A stretch of 41,713 nucleotides of DNA from Desulfurococcales archaeon (GCA_027002875.1 JALWZC010000102.1:1-41713), one strand, 5' to 3'; positions 8,058 through 16,680 are shown, counted from the stretch's first letter. Program-made: numbers and translations. Notes: a model not told the origin generated them from the sequence alone.

Positions 8058-9005
8058 ATGGGTTCCTTAATACTTCACGGCGGAGCGGGTTCTTGGAGGG
8101 ATAAAAGGATTAGAAGTGAGGCTGTTAGAGTAGTAGAAGAGTGTACAAGGTATGCATGGGAGATACTCGGCGAGAAGGACTCGTTATCAGCTGTTGTAGC
8201 CGGTGTTAAGTGTATGGAGGATTCCGGAGTATTAAACGCTGGGTGGGGGAGTGTATTAGACCTACTAGGCTCTAGATCACTAGACGCTGGCGTGATGAGT
8301 AGTGATGGATTAATCGGAGCAGTAGCGGCTGTAACAGCGACTAAGAACCCGGTACTATTAGCAATGCATGTTGCAGTTGAAACACCACACATAATAATGG
8401 GTGGAGGAGGCGCGGACGAGTATGCTAGGAGGTTAAACCTACCACCACTACCACCACCCCCACAACACGTATGGGAGAGGTACAAGGAAGCCCTCTCAAA
8501 GATCCTCAAGGGAGAGGCTGGTACGAGGTATGGTAGAGAGCTATTAAAATACCTAGAGGCAAACCCGGAACTAGCTGATTCACTCAAGGAGATCTTAGGA
8601 GTAGGAGATACTGTTGGAGCAGTAGCACTAGACGATGAGGGAAGGCTAGCTGCAGCGGTTAGTACTGGAGGCGTAATATTGAAGCTACCGGGAAGGATCG
8701 GGGACTCGCCTATACCCGGAGCAGGATTCTATGCTACCGAGAAAGTAGCCTGTAGCTCGACCGGGTGGGGGGAGGAAATAATTAAAGCTATGCCCTGCCT
8801 CAAATTATCGCGGCTAGTAGAGGAGACTAGTAGCCTCGACGAAGCCCTGGATAAACTAATGGACTACGTAGACTCTAGGGTTGGAAAGGATACGATGGGC
8901 TTGATCGCCGTAGACTCCAACGGAAGAATCGGGTATAGGTATAATACTAGGGCGATGCTCGTAGCATATATAGATGAGTCTGGGAGAGTAATAGTAAAGT
9001 TCTAA
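8058..9005 (+). CDS. Isoaspartyl peptidase / plant-type L-asparaginase (Ntn hydrolase)
   Basis: About 315 residues. Seen: N-terminal SLILHGGAGSWRDK is the family opening; LNAGWGSVLDLLGSRSLDAG corresponds to the substrate-binding region; and LGVGDTVGAVALDDEGRLAA contains the autocleavage site, with the nucleophile expected to be Thr185 (counted from the ATG at 8058). AAVSTGGVILKLPGRIGDSP with GAGFYA follows, all as in the family. Known: the proenzyme cleaves itself before the threonine into alpha and beta chains and then hydrolyses isoaspartyl dipeptides and asparagine, helping repair or recycle heat-damaged proteins. I chose the ATG at 8058 because GGTGGTG lies six bases before it and the domain begins immediately; a frame from 8028 would add ten residues. 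It is divergent from the SpoIIM-like gene. Confidence 0.93.
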   Translation: MGSLILHGGAGSWRDKRIRSEAVRVVEECTRYAWEILGEKDSLSAVVAGVKCMEDSGVLNAGWGSVLDLLGSRSLDAGVMSSDGLIGAVAAVTATKNPVLLAMHVAVETPHIIMGGGGADEYARRLNLPPLPPPPQHVWERYKEALSKILKGEAGTRYGRELLKYLEANPELADSLKEILGVGDTVGAVALDDEGRLAAAVSTGGVILKLPGRIGDSPIPGAGFYATEKVACSSTGWGEEIIKAMPCLKLSRLVEETSSLDEALDKLMDYVDSRVGKDTMGLIAVDSNGRIGYRYNTRAMLVAYIDESGRVIVKF

Positions 9006-9086
9006 AACAATTTGTCCAAATAATATATTAGACACGGGAAACATAATATATACAGCCCGGATTCTTACAAACTGGTGTAAAAAGTT

Positions 9087-10472
9087 TTGAACAATAAAAA
9101 GCTCACATTTGGCTCAACAGCCCTAGATAGACTCCTAGAACACGCTTTAACGCCTAAAAACCTAGTAATCATAGCGGGACACCACGGTACTGGGAAGTCC
9201 CTCCTAGCACTGCTAATAGCTTACAATAACGCCGTGAGGGGGAACAAGGTATTCTACGTAAAGATAGGTAGGAGGCTTGACAGGGAGATCTCAACGCTTA
9301 AACTTAAGGGTTTCAACGTTGACGAAATGATCGCTACTAACAGGATAATAATTGATTACAACAAGTATGTTAGAAACAAGATGCTTGCTACTACTATAAT
9401 GCAGAAAATACTTGACATTTCTACACGACAAAACATAGACATATTCATTATTGACACGATTAACCCAATCTACCGTGTTTTATCAGGTGATGAAGCATCG
9501 CTGATGACTTATTACAACGACTTACTCACGCTGATCGATGACTACTCGAAATACGTTATACTCCTAGTTGATCTCCCACGGCATAAGGAGAGCGAGGAGC
9601 TGGAAGACTTAGCCCCACTAGCCGATGCAGTAATTATTCTTAAAAAAGAGGAGGAGAGGGGCTTCGTGATCCATAAGTTGAAGATCACTAAGGGAGCATA
9701 TCTCCCATATAGTAGTATAATCTATACTATAAGACCCCGGAGGGGCCTGACTATTTACCCGCCAATACTGCTCGGGGAAATCCCCCCATTAACCCTCTCC
9801 CGAAAATATAGTCTTCCATGCAGGCCTATGCAGGAGTATATCGGCAAGATATACGGAGGTGAAATGATCTATGTTGAATACCCCGTCGGGATGCTCCCGC
9901 ACCGACTTCTGATATACATACTGGGAATCGTTAAGATGAATAATAGTAGGCTACTCGTAGTATCTTACTGGTACCCGCCCAGCCAGGTTAGATCGATGTT
10001 CTACGACATACTGACAAGGTCGGGCATAGAGAAGAACAAGCTCGGGTTCATCGATAAGAACATCGTTTATCAAGGCTATAATCCCTCCTCGTTAAGCCTA
10101 GATGAACTGTATAGTCTGGAGCTAGAACTAGTAGATAATGCTAATCCAGACATAGTCCTCTTCCTTGGAGTAGACACCCATTACCCATACCTTGACAAGA
10201 AGTACATCGATTACTTGAGAAACGAGTTATTATATCTAAGGAAGAGGGGGATCATAAGCTTCAGGCTAGGATCAGAGATAAGCAGGGAGTTTACGGGGAT
10301 TAATGCTTCACTAGCAGATACATATATCCGATACGTATACAGGGAGGAAGATGGGAGGTTTAAGAAGAAGATAATCATTATTAGGAAGAGCCGTGAACCA
10401 TTAATAATCGATGAAAAGATCAGCGATGAATGCTATATCTCGTCTCTAAGAGCTATACGTGGTGAAGAATGA
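9087..10472 (+). CDS. RecA-superfamily ATPase, KaiC/GvpD-like, with degenerate second domain
   Basis: A 461-residue protein. Seen: FGSTALDRLLEHALTPKNLV opens a KaiC-type domain; IIAGHHGTGKSLLALLIAYN is the Walker A loop (about residues 31-38); DIFIIDTINPIYR is Walker B (about 115-125); and VDLPRHKESEELEDLADAVI-like sequence follows where KaiC-family strands occur. The second half starts near residue 255 with IYVEYPVGMLPHRLLIYI, which sits where a P-loop should be but has no GxxxxGK[ST]. It is followed by NPDIVLFLGVDTHY, a Walker B-like strand, so it looks like a duplicated domain that lost ATP binding. Function is unknown; family members act in signalling and assembly. It starts with TTG, with GGTGT about nine bases before it, and its stop overlaps the start of the methyltransferase by four bases, so the two are co-translated. 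Confidence 0.8.
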   Translation: MNNKKLTFGSTALDRLLEHALTPKNLVIIAGHHGTGKSLLALLIAYNNAVRGNKVFYVKIGRRLDREISTLKLKGFNVDEMIATNRIIIDYNKYVRNKMLATTIMQKILDISTRQNIDIFIIDTINPIYRVLSGDEASLMTYYNDLLTLIDDYSKYVILLVDLPRHKESEELEDLAPLADAVIILKKEEERGFVIHKLKITKGAYLPYSSIIYTIRPRRGLTIYPPILLGEIPPLTLSRKYSLPCRPMQEYIGKIYGGEMIYVEYPVGMLPHRLLIYILGIVKMNNSRLLVVSYWYPPSQVRSMFYDILTRSGIEKNKLGFIDKNIVYQGYNPSSLSLDELYSLELELVDNANPDIVLFLGVDTHYPYLDKKYIDYLRNELLYLRKRGIISFRLGSEISREFTGINASLADTYIRYVYREEDGRFKKKIIIIRKSREPLIIDEKISDECYISSLRAIRGEE

Positions 10473-11149
10473 GTAGCGAAGGAAGCGATCTAATAGATGA
10501 AACGATAAAATGGTTTCAGGAGAGAGGAGTTAGTTATCGTAGGAGAGGGTGGAGGATAGGGTTACTAGAAAAATACGTTAAGGGAGACACTGTTGATCTG
10601 GGCTCGGGTGCTGGATATACTTCTATCAAGCTACTATCTAAAGGCTTGATTAACCGGCTGGTCCTAGTAGACCTAGCCGATAAACCCTTGGGAGAAGCCG
10701 TTAGATCGCGTAATCCTAGAATAATAGCTGTTTGTAGCGATATACGGGACCATATACTCCACGGAGAGAGCTTTGATACGGTACTATTACTGTCTACGCT
10801 ACACCACATACCCGGCCGGAGAAACAGAAGGCTAGTTATCAGGGAGGCCTGCAGGTTATTGAAGAAGAGGGGTTACTTAGTAGTCCTAGTATGGGCACTA
10901 GCACAGCTCGGCTTCCTCAAAGTGATGATTGCCTCACTAATACGCTCAATCATGGGGGGCTGGGAGCTCGGAGACGTTGTAATGAAGGACAAGTATGGGT
11001 CGAGATTCTATCATTTATACAGGATGAAGGAGTTACTTGTAGACGTCTCAGCTGGTGGATGCAGGATCGTTGAGAAAGGCGTGTATTATCCGAAGAGGAA
11101 GCTTTTCAAGCCCTATAAAAACCTCTACGTCGTAGCAGTTAAGGAATAG
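10469..11149 (+). CDS. Class I SAM-dependent methyltransferase, Trm9-like
   Basis: A 226-residue protein. Seen: motif I DTVDLGSGAGYTSIKLL (about residues 40-56), acidic strand LVLVDLADKPL, motif IV region FDTVLLLSTLHHIP and post-motif REACRLLKKRGYLVVLVWAL. The C-terminal part, VWALAQ... DVVMKDKYGSRFYHLYRMKE, resembles Trm9/ABH8-type tRNA wobble-uridine methyltransferases, where a VWAxEQ segment and a (R/Y)YYHxF segment are typical. Known: Trm9-type enzymes work with the small zinc protein Trm112 on modified U34 of tRNA. No Trm112 is adjacent here. The tRNA assignment is an inference from short motifs; another methyltransferase of this fold is possible. It overlaps the preceding ATPase gene by four bases (ATGA) and is followed by the SAF-like gene after about 80 bases. 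Confidence 0.75.
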   Translation: MSSEGSDLIDETIKWFQERGVSYRRRGWRIGLLEKYVKGDTVDLGSGAGYTSIKLLSKGLINRLVLVDLADKPLGEAVRSRNPRIIAVCSDIRDHILHGESFDTVLLLSTLHHIPGRRNRRLVIREACRLLKKRGYLVVLVWALAQLGFLKVMIASLIRSIMGGWELGDVVMKDKYGSRFYHLYRMKELLVDVSAGGCRIVEKGVYYPKRKLFKPYKNLYVVAVKE

Positions 11150-11232
11150 GATTCACTTATTAAACACGATCCAGGATAATTCTAACTATGAACTCGTCCC
11201 TCTGCCTCTTGAATCGTTGTGGTTGATTAGTG

Positions 11233-11817
11233 ATGGCTAGGAGGATACTATTATACTTGTTGAAGAAAACGGATAATTCCGGCTTACTAATCCCAGGTGG
11301 GCCGGGCGGCGGGTCTACGGTAGTTATAGATTCTCTCCTCGAGGATGAAGTCTATGATAAACTCTTATACTTCTTATTTGCCCGGATGGATATTGGGCAG
11401 AACAGCCCCGTGTTCCTTAACGGCGAGATCGTTGGCTATGCTGTTACGCTTATCCCTAAGGGTTCGCCCTTAGTATATGCTGAGCTGGTACCGTCTAGCT
11501 GGGAAATGCTCTGGAGTAGATCGAGAGAACTACTGGGTAGGAGAGATTATGGGGAATACCCTTTTCAATGCGTAGAGCTCAGATTGATCGGTGATAGGAT
11601 CGGGTGTATACAGCCTGGTAGTAGTAAACCCGTATTCATTGACCGGGAGGCTTCGAGGAAACAGTTCGGAGTAGACCCCTTGGAAGCTGGTACTCCGAGG
11701 TTTATAGGCAACATAGTATCGCCGCCTAACCCCTCGGGGCTATCAGGGATCTACTCTTATACTCCGGAGTTAATCCCCTACCTAGCTTATCTATACAAGC
11801 TAACTGGTTACGGGTAG
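11233..11817 (+). CDS. Small protein with SAF-like segment, possible partner subunit of UxaA-type dehydratase
   Basis: I do not recognise the whole protein (194 residues). Seen: an N-terminal Gly-rich stretch LLIPGGPGGGSTVVI, a middle segment MDIGQNSPVFLNGEIVGYAV continuing TLIPKGSPLVYAE (about residues 52-85), and a C-terminal half with FIGNIVSPPNPSGLSGIYSY. The middle segment follows the layout I recall for the N-terminal SAF domain of altronate/galactarate dehydratases: DI..G.PV...GE.IGYA...I.KG. Since the next gene (nine bases downstream) looks like the catalytic part of that family, the two may be a split enzyme. This is inference from about 30 residues. Start: ATG at 11233, five bases after GGTTGAT; a GTG at 11230 is also possible. 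Confidence 0.6.
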   Translation: MARRILLYLLKKTDNSGLLIPGGPGGGSTVVIDSLLEDEVYDKLLYFLFARMDIGQNSPVFLNGEIVGYAVTLIPKGSPLVYAELVPSSWEMLWSRSRELLGRRDYGEYPFQCVELRLIGDRIGCIQPGSSKPVFIDREASRKQFGVDPLEAGTPRFIGNIVSPPNPSGLSGIYSYTPELIPYLAYLYKLTGYG

Positions 11818-11826
11818 TGGTCTACT

Positions 11827-13275
11827 ATGAATCTACGAGTCTATCCTAGGAAATACAGGATCGGCGGTGGGGAACACGTACTTCCAGGTATTAGGAACGA
11901 CATAGCAGTATTACCCATCGTTGAATGCGTAGCCCCCATCGCCTACGGCTACACGATGGATGGCTTACTCGTGAAATACCGTGTTAGACCACGGGATGGA
12001 TCGAAGAGTAATGTACGAGTGAAATTCCTAAGCCACGGCTACGGCTGTACACACATAGGCCCGGAGAGAATCCTCGTAGAAACGAGCCTACTCCTACTCC
12101 TACAAAACCCTGTATTCGGCGGGTTGGTCGTATTTGAGCTGGGATGCGGAGCCTTCGGTTTTAAAAAGAAGGTGGAATTCACTGCTTGGATGAGGCCAGA
12201 TACACCAATAATTTACGTAAAGATACAGCCGCGTAGCTATCCATCACTTCGAAGCATAATCACGCACTGCAACCTCGAGGGGGATGGGTGTAGGAGTGAG
12301 GAACTAGAATACTCGAAGGTTAAGGGTAGATATATTGAACTACTACACGAACTACTCGAGAAGACGCAGAGTAAGCGAGTCGTGGAGATGAATCCTGAAA
12401 AAGCATTGAGGGATCTGAGGATAGGAGTTATCAATGGTGCAAGCAATCCTTCAAGCATCATTGCGAATAAAACCATTGGAGAACTAGCCGCTAAACTAGT
12501 CGATGAGCATGGGCTCGTAGTAGTTGAGGGGCAGTTCTCCGAGCTTGTCCCGGAAAAGGTTTTACGGCTTGCCCGCGGAGATAGAAGCATTGAGTCTAAG
12601 CTTATCGGAATGTTTAAGCGCAACCTAACCTTTAAACAAGCCCCTGAGCAGCCGGAGCCTACTCCGGGCAATATTAGGGGCGGTATCGCTACACTGGAGA
12701 TCAAGCAGGTGATGACGACTCTCCGAGTACCCTTTATCGAGGAAGGGCTTGGAACGTCTAGTTTCAAAGTTATAAGCCTCGAAGACATGCTTCGAAACGG
12801 GAGGAAGCTCATCAACGCTATAAACAATAACCATTTCAACGAAGCATCTAGGATCTATGAGGAACACGTTGGGATAACCAGTTATAGGAGGGGATTAGTG
12901 CTCGTTGAATCAGCGGGCTACGACCCGATGACCGGGAACATACTAGCTATGCACGGTGTACAAGCAATATACTTTACAACCGGGCTTGGAACGCCTTGGG
13001 GCTCACTAGTACCAACGATCAAGGTTACAGCTGATCAACACGCTTGGAAGAGATATGGAGGCCCGCGAGGCTTTATAGACTACTACATCGATCCATCCAG
13101 GAAAGCATCCATAATACATCGTGAGCTCAAGAAGATATTGCTCGACACTATTAATGGATCATGGCTTAAACACGAGTACAACCAGGAGCTATTCCAGCTT
13201 GAAGACAAGGATGGATCAAGGATTGGGTGGGAAACATATAATTTATCTCTACAACAACTCTATATGAGGGCGTAA
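11827..13275 (+). CDS. UxaA/GarD-family (altronate/galactarate dehydratase-like) protein, divergent
   Basis: A 482-residue protein that lines up in order with the main domain of the UxaA family. Seen: an N-terminal region around PGIRNDIAVLPIVECVAPIA, like the RVGVRN...LPTV.C.N opening; FLSHGYGCTHIGPERILVET and VVFELGCGAFG at about 68-108, like the Cys-bearing GC and GLGCE segments; INGASNPSSIIANKTIGELA and VVVEGQFSELVPE at about 205-245, like GSDxxSGxTANPxxG and xxxExxEL; and VESAGYDPMTGNILAMHGVQ, YFTTGLGTPWGSLVPTIKVT at about 358-400, which are the strongest matches. Known: these are iron-dependent dehydratases of sugar acids. The substrate here is unknown and several consensus residues differ, so activity is not assured. 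It is nine bases after the SAF-like gene and three before the ThrRS paralogue. Confidence 0.72.
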   Translation: MNLRVYPRKYRIGGGEHVLPGIRNDIAVLPIVECVAPIAYGYTMDGLLVKYRVRPRDGSKSNVRVKFLSHGYGCTHIGPERILVETSLLLLLQNPVFGGLVVFELGCGAFGFKKKVEFTAWMRPDTPIIYVKIQPRSYPSLRSIITHCNLEGDGCRSEELEYSKVKGRYIELLHELLEKTQSKRVVEMNPEKALRDLRIGVINGASNPSSIIANKTIGELAAKLVDEHGLVVVEGQFSELVPEKVLRLARGDRSIESKLIGMFKRNLTFKQAPEQPEPTPGNIRGGIATLEIKQVMTTLRVPFIEEGLGTSSFKVISLEDMLRNGRKLINAINNNHFNEASRIYEEHVGITSYRRGLVLVESAGYDPMTGNILAMHGVQAIYFTTGLGTPWGSLVPTIKVTADQHAWKRYGGPRGFIDYYIDPSRKASIIHRELKKILLDTINGSWLKHEYNQELFQLEDKDGSRIGWETYNLSLQQLYMRA

Positions 13276-13278
13276 GTA

Positions 13279-15243
13279 TTGGGTACAAGCATCGTCGAGA
13301 GGGATAGATCACTCCTAGACTCGGTCATAGTTTCATCGATACCATTAATAACATTGATCAACGGCCTAGGCCCCGACGCGTACAAGTTATTTGTCTTGGA
13401 AAGAGAGGTTGGTGAGGATAGGGTTAAAGTAGAGGTAAGGTATCCGGCTCAGCTGGACGAGAAGGTTAAGAAGCTATTGGAACCCCTGGCAGGCGCCGAG
13501 TATAGTATTCGAGAACTCGTCGAGAAGAAGCTTGTTCCAAGGCGGGAACTGATTATTCAGGAGAAGCAGGGAAGACACTATATTATAGACCGTGGAACCG
13601 GTTTGATCATATACACCCTTCCAAGGCTGAGGATAATTACTGGGCCAATAATAGTTATCGAAGTATCAAGTTATATCAGTGAAGCCCTTGGGAGGATTGG
13701 AGACTATATAGTCCACTATGCATTAGAATACCCGGAAAGCCTTGTCTCAACGAATTACATCCGATTAATCATACTATCAACGATCAAGGGCCTCGCGGCC
13801 GAGAAACCCGTTAAGCCATTATTAATAGATAGGATAAACTCAGCCCTATTCGCGGTTACAAGTAGGAAGACCCACCCAGAGTATAACAAGTATATTGGGA
13901 AAGGGCTAGTATCCCATGTCCTTGGAAGCATTACTCGGGAGGCATTGTCTCGGATACTCTTACTCATAGTAACCCGTAGATTCGACAACCTACTATACGT
14001 TGAGACACCGGTTTTAGCGAAGAAGGACTTATACGTTGAGACGGGACACCTTAAACACTTCAGTACGAGAATGTACAGGGTGGAGGGTAGAGGTTCCGAG
14101 TATATTCTCCGACCGATGAATTGTCCACACCACCTAGTATTAATGAAGACGATAATCAAACACTACCCTCATCCAAGCGATCTCCTCCCCCTAGCAACCT
14201 ACGAGTTCGGAAGAGTTTTCAGGGATGAGCCAACCGGGACACTAGAGCCGTTGATACGTGTACGGCAGTTTACACAGGATGATATACACGTACTACTACC
14301 ATATCCAAGGGTTAAAGAGTACCTTGAAGCATTGATCAGCGATACATTATTCCTATACAGCCTCCTCGGTATTAGGATGGAGGATTTAGAATTCATAGTC
14401 TCAGTACACGATCCAAATACTCCAAGTAAATACTTGTTCTCAGATCTTGGCTTGGATACTAGGGCTTTATGGATGCGTATTGAGGAAGAAGTACTCGAGC
14501 CCGGACTGATCGGCGAGATTGTTAAGGATGTCGTCAATAGATTAGGCCTAGACTCTAAGCCGAACATACTAGTAGATAAAACAGCAGCTTTCTACGGGCC
14601 CAAACTAGACTTATTCTACACCGGTGGATCAAGGTATTTAAGGCTGTTCACAGCACAGCTAGACGTATCCCTACCAAGGATCATGGGCCTAGACGCGGAT
14701 ACCGGCGTAAAGGATCTAGTATTAATACACGCCGCACTAGCAGGAAGCCTTGAAAGATTCATCGGAGTACTCCTAGAGAACAAGACACTGATAAACCCAG
14801 TACTAGCACCCATACAAGCATTAATAGTCTTCCACGAAGAACTACTAGACAAACCAGGCGTCGCCGACATATTCGAAGACTTGAAGAAGAATGCTAGGAA
14901 GAAGGGGCTTAGAATACTAGTTATTTCAACCGGCCTCAGAAGAATAGGGGTATTAAAGAACCGGGCACTAGTAATGGGTACACCATTCCTAGTAGTAATC
15001 GGCCCCAGGGAACTAGAATCCCATAGCATACAGGTACAGGATACTGAGACGTCGGAGACTATAACAACGATAAACTATGAAAACCTAGAAGACCTACCCG
15101 ATGGGATAATTGATAAACTCGAGAAACTAATATACGGAGACACTAGAATGAAGCTCTCAAAATACCTCGCTAGAAGCATTAGTATGGAAACACTAAAAAC
15201 CCCATACACGCCCCCAGAATGGATCATAAACTATAGAGACTAG
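13279..15243 (+). CDS. Threonyl-tRNA synthetase paralogue with unusual N-terminal region
   Basis: A 654-residue class II synthetase-like protein. Residues 1 to about 205 match no archaeal ThrRS editing (DTD-like) domain that I know; a weak TGS-like start is possible. The catalytic domain begins near 208. YVETGHLKHFSTRMYRV is followed by motif 2 RPMNCPHHLVLMK and FGRVFRDEPTGTLEPLIRVR, then FTQDDIHVL, AAFYGPKLDLF and motif 3 HAALAGSLERFIG. The three zinc ligands of ThrRS are all kept (Cys282, His337, His484), as is motif 3 Arg493, so it may be active; HRA is changed to HAA. An anticodon-binding domain runs from about 505 to 620. Inferred: a second ThrRS, a specialised or stress form, or a tRNA/amino-acid sensor. 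TTG start, GAGGG eight bases before it, three bases after the UxaA-like stop, hence co-translated. Confidence 0.8.
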   Translation: MGTSIVERDRSLLDSVIVSSIPLITLINGLGPDAYKLFVLEREVGEDRVKVEVRYPAQLDEKVKKLLEPLAGAEYSIRELVEKKLVPRRELIIQEKQGRHYIIDRGTGLIIYTLPRLRIITGPIIVIEVSSYISEALGRIGDYIVHYALEYPESLVSTNYIRLIILSTIKGLAAEKPVKPLLIDRINSALFAVTSRKTHPEYNKYIGKGLVSHVLGSITREALSRILLLIVTRRFDNLLYVETPVLAKKDLYVETGHLKHFSTRMYRVEGRGSEYILRPMNCPHHLVLMKTIIKHYPHPSDLLPLATYEFGRVFRDEPTGTLEPLIRVRQFTQDDIHVLLPYPRVKEYLEALISDTLFLYSLLGIRMEDLEFIVSVHDPNTPSKYLFSDLGLDTRALWMRIEEEVLEPGLIGEIVKDVVNRLGLDSKPNILVDKTAAFYGPKLDLFYTGGSRYLRLFTAQLDVSLPRIMGLDADTGVKDLVLIHAALAGSLERFIGVLLENKTLINPVLAPIQALIVFHEELLDKPGVADIFEDLKKNARKKGLRILVISTGLRRIGVLKNRALVMGTPFLVVIGPRELESHSIQVQDTETSETITTINYENLEDLPDGIIDKLEKLIYGDTRMKLSKYLARSISMETLKTPYTPPEWIINYRD

Positions 15244-15443
15244 TTCACCGGCCATATAACGTTTGCAGAAAAGCATATAATTAATCCGAATAATCTAAGA
15301 CGGCTTCAACTTCATAGCAATATTATATAAACGTGTGCATGGGTGTCTTCCACTAATCAGCGTATTTGTTACAATTTACTCATTAATAGTAGTTTCCGGA
15401 GGAAAGAATCAATTGTTGGAAAAAAGATCGTATTTGACAAGCT
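15244..15443. other. Convergent intergenic region without recognised gene
   Basis: Two hundred bases between the stop of the ThrRS paralogue and the stop of the frameshifted surface-protein gene. A TATA-like ATTATATAAACG lies near 15322, but no open frame longer than a few codons follows and no stem typical of a stable RNA is visible. I see nothing else in it. Confidence 0.4.
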
Positions 15444-16450
15444 TTATTTAGTGGTATTATGATTCAATATTTTCTTCGAATAAATCACGATCACAGGTAT
15501 TACAGTTGCTATAAGTGCTATCGATAAAATACTGGGGATGTATGGACTGCTCAGTTCACCCTTATTAATGGGGGCATTGCCTTGACTACCTAGTGGTACC
15601 GGTGATCCCTGCTCTGCTTCAATGATTATAGGGATACGATCACCAACGATCTCCCTTAAAACCCTCACGAATTCCGCCACGCTCTGCATTGAGGGTTTTT
15701 CATCGATACCATCAAGGGCTATTCCCAGACATCCTATAGCTTCATAGTTTAACGAGAAAGTTATTCCGGGTAGTTTACCATTATTTAAGCCTCGTAGGGC
15801 ATTCTCTAGTTCTTTAACTAGTCTTCCATTAACCCTAACCTGCTTAGAACTGGTATTGTATATCTGGTCGAGTATTGAAGTGATCTTTTCAGATGCTTCC
15901 CGTATGGTTTTCGGGTCAAAACTACTATGTGGAAGAGTTTTCAAGACAATAGATACATCATCCCTATCAACGACAGCTTTGAGATCATGGCTAACCTTTC
16001 TATATTGAGCTGGTTTGTCGACGAAATAACGGGTATTACAATAACTATCCTACTATTATCGACAAGGTATATATCGCCACGATAAGGGATCTTCAATCCA
16101 TAATTATCCCTTAGGAAACCGATAATCTCGCCTTCTAACTCCTTAATCTTAAGATAATCCTCATACTTGTATACGAAATTTACCGGTTTAAACTCGCAGC
16201 TCTGCCCACCACATATATCGCTAACATGAATGTAACCCGTAAAGCCATCTCCAGAATATATAAAGTAATTCGTACCCGGTGCATCATCGATTTTATACGT
16301 ATACTTGAAACCCTCAACCCGTACAGGAACGTATGAAGACTCATTATTGACAGCACTACTCGGATAACTACCTATAAGTATTGGGAGGAGCAGCATAATT
16401 GTAGCGAAGATCATTACCGTACTATACTTTACATTGATTCCGGATTGCAT
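15444..16450 (-). pseudogene. Exported, C-terminally anchored protein gene split by a one-base frameshift
   Basis: Seen: the minus strand has two abutting frames. The first (16450 to 15941) begins with a signal peptide-like MIFATIMLLLPILIGSYPSS and contains ICGGQSCEFKP. The second (15944 to 15444) ends with a membrane span SILSIALIATVIPVIVIYSK and a basic tail. The second frame is open well upstream of its nominal TTG start, reading RYFVDKPAQYRKVSHDLKAV then VDRDDVSIVLKTLPH, which looks like real protein, whereas the overlapping end of the first frame does not. Re-reading one C in the run of three at 16031-16033 joins them as VIVIPRYFVDKPA and gives a protein of about 335 residues with signal peptide, ectodomain and anchor. 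Cause: genuine mutation, sequencing error in a short C run, or less likely recoding. The family is unknown; the architecture matches other surface proteins in this window. Confidence 0.72.
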
Positions 16451-16465
16451 ACAAACCTACCCATT

Positions 16466-16487
16466 TACTGTTTTTATAAAAACAGTA
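16466..16487. promoter_or_regulatory. Perfect 22-bp palindrome on a TATA box
   Basis: The half site TACTGTTTTTA is followed at once by its exact reverse complement. The centre TTTTTATAAAAA is a good TATA box and lies about 26 bases before the ATG at 16450 on the minus strand, the normal distance for a leaderless archaeal transcript. A palindrome covering TATA suggests an operator that blocks TBP when a dimeric repressor binds; this is inference. Confidence 0.55.
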
Positions 16488-16680
16488 TATTTTATTTTCG
16501 GTGTTATTTTCACATTTAAAATGGACAGTACCATGGATTGCATATGGGTCATTATAGATATAGGAGGCTCATCATGTTTTATTTCTACTGCTTCTCTCAT
16601 AGTTGCTTATTGGATTAATCTAATATACCGTTCATATCTATTAGTTATTTACAATTATGGTTTAGTTGTTTAAGCCAGTG

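Noticed and set aside
8075-8587. Minus-strand open frame of 170 codons
   Set aside because: Lies inside the asparaginase gene, starts no known domain and has composition typical of an antisense frame.
12237-12839. Minus-strand open frame of 200 codons
   Set aside because: Antisense to the UxaA-like gene; Ser/Leu-rich without motifs, and the sense frame has ordered family matches.
16434-16673. Plus-strand open frame of 79 codons between the frameshifted gene and thrS
   Set aside because: No ribosome site, overlaps the start and promoter palindrome of the minus-strand gene, and hydrophobic composition follows from AT-rich DNA.
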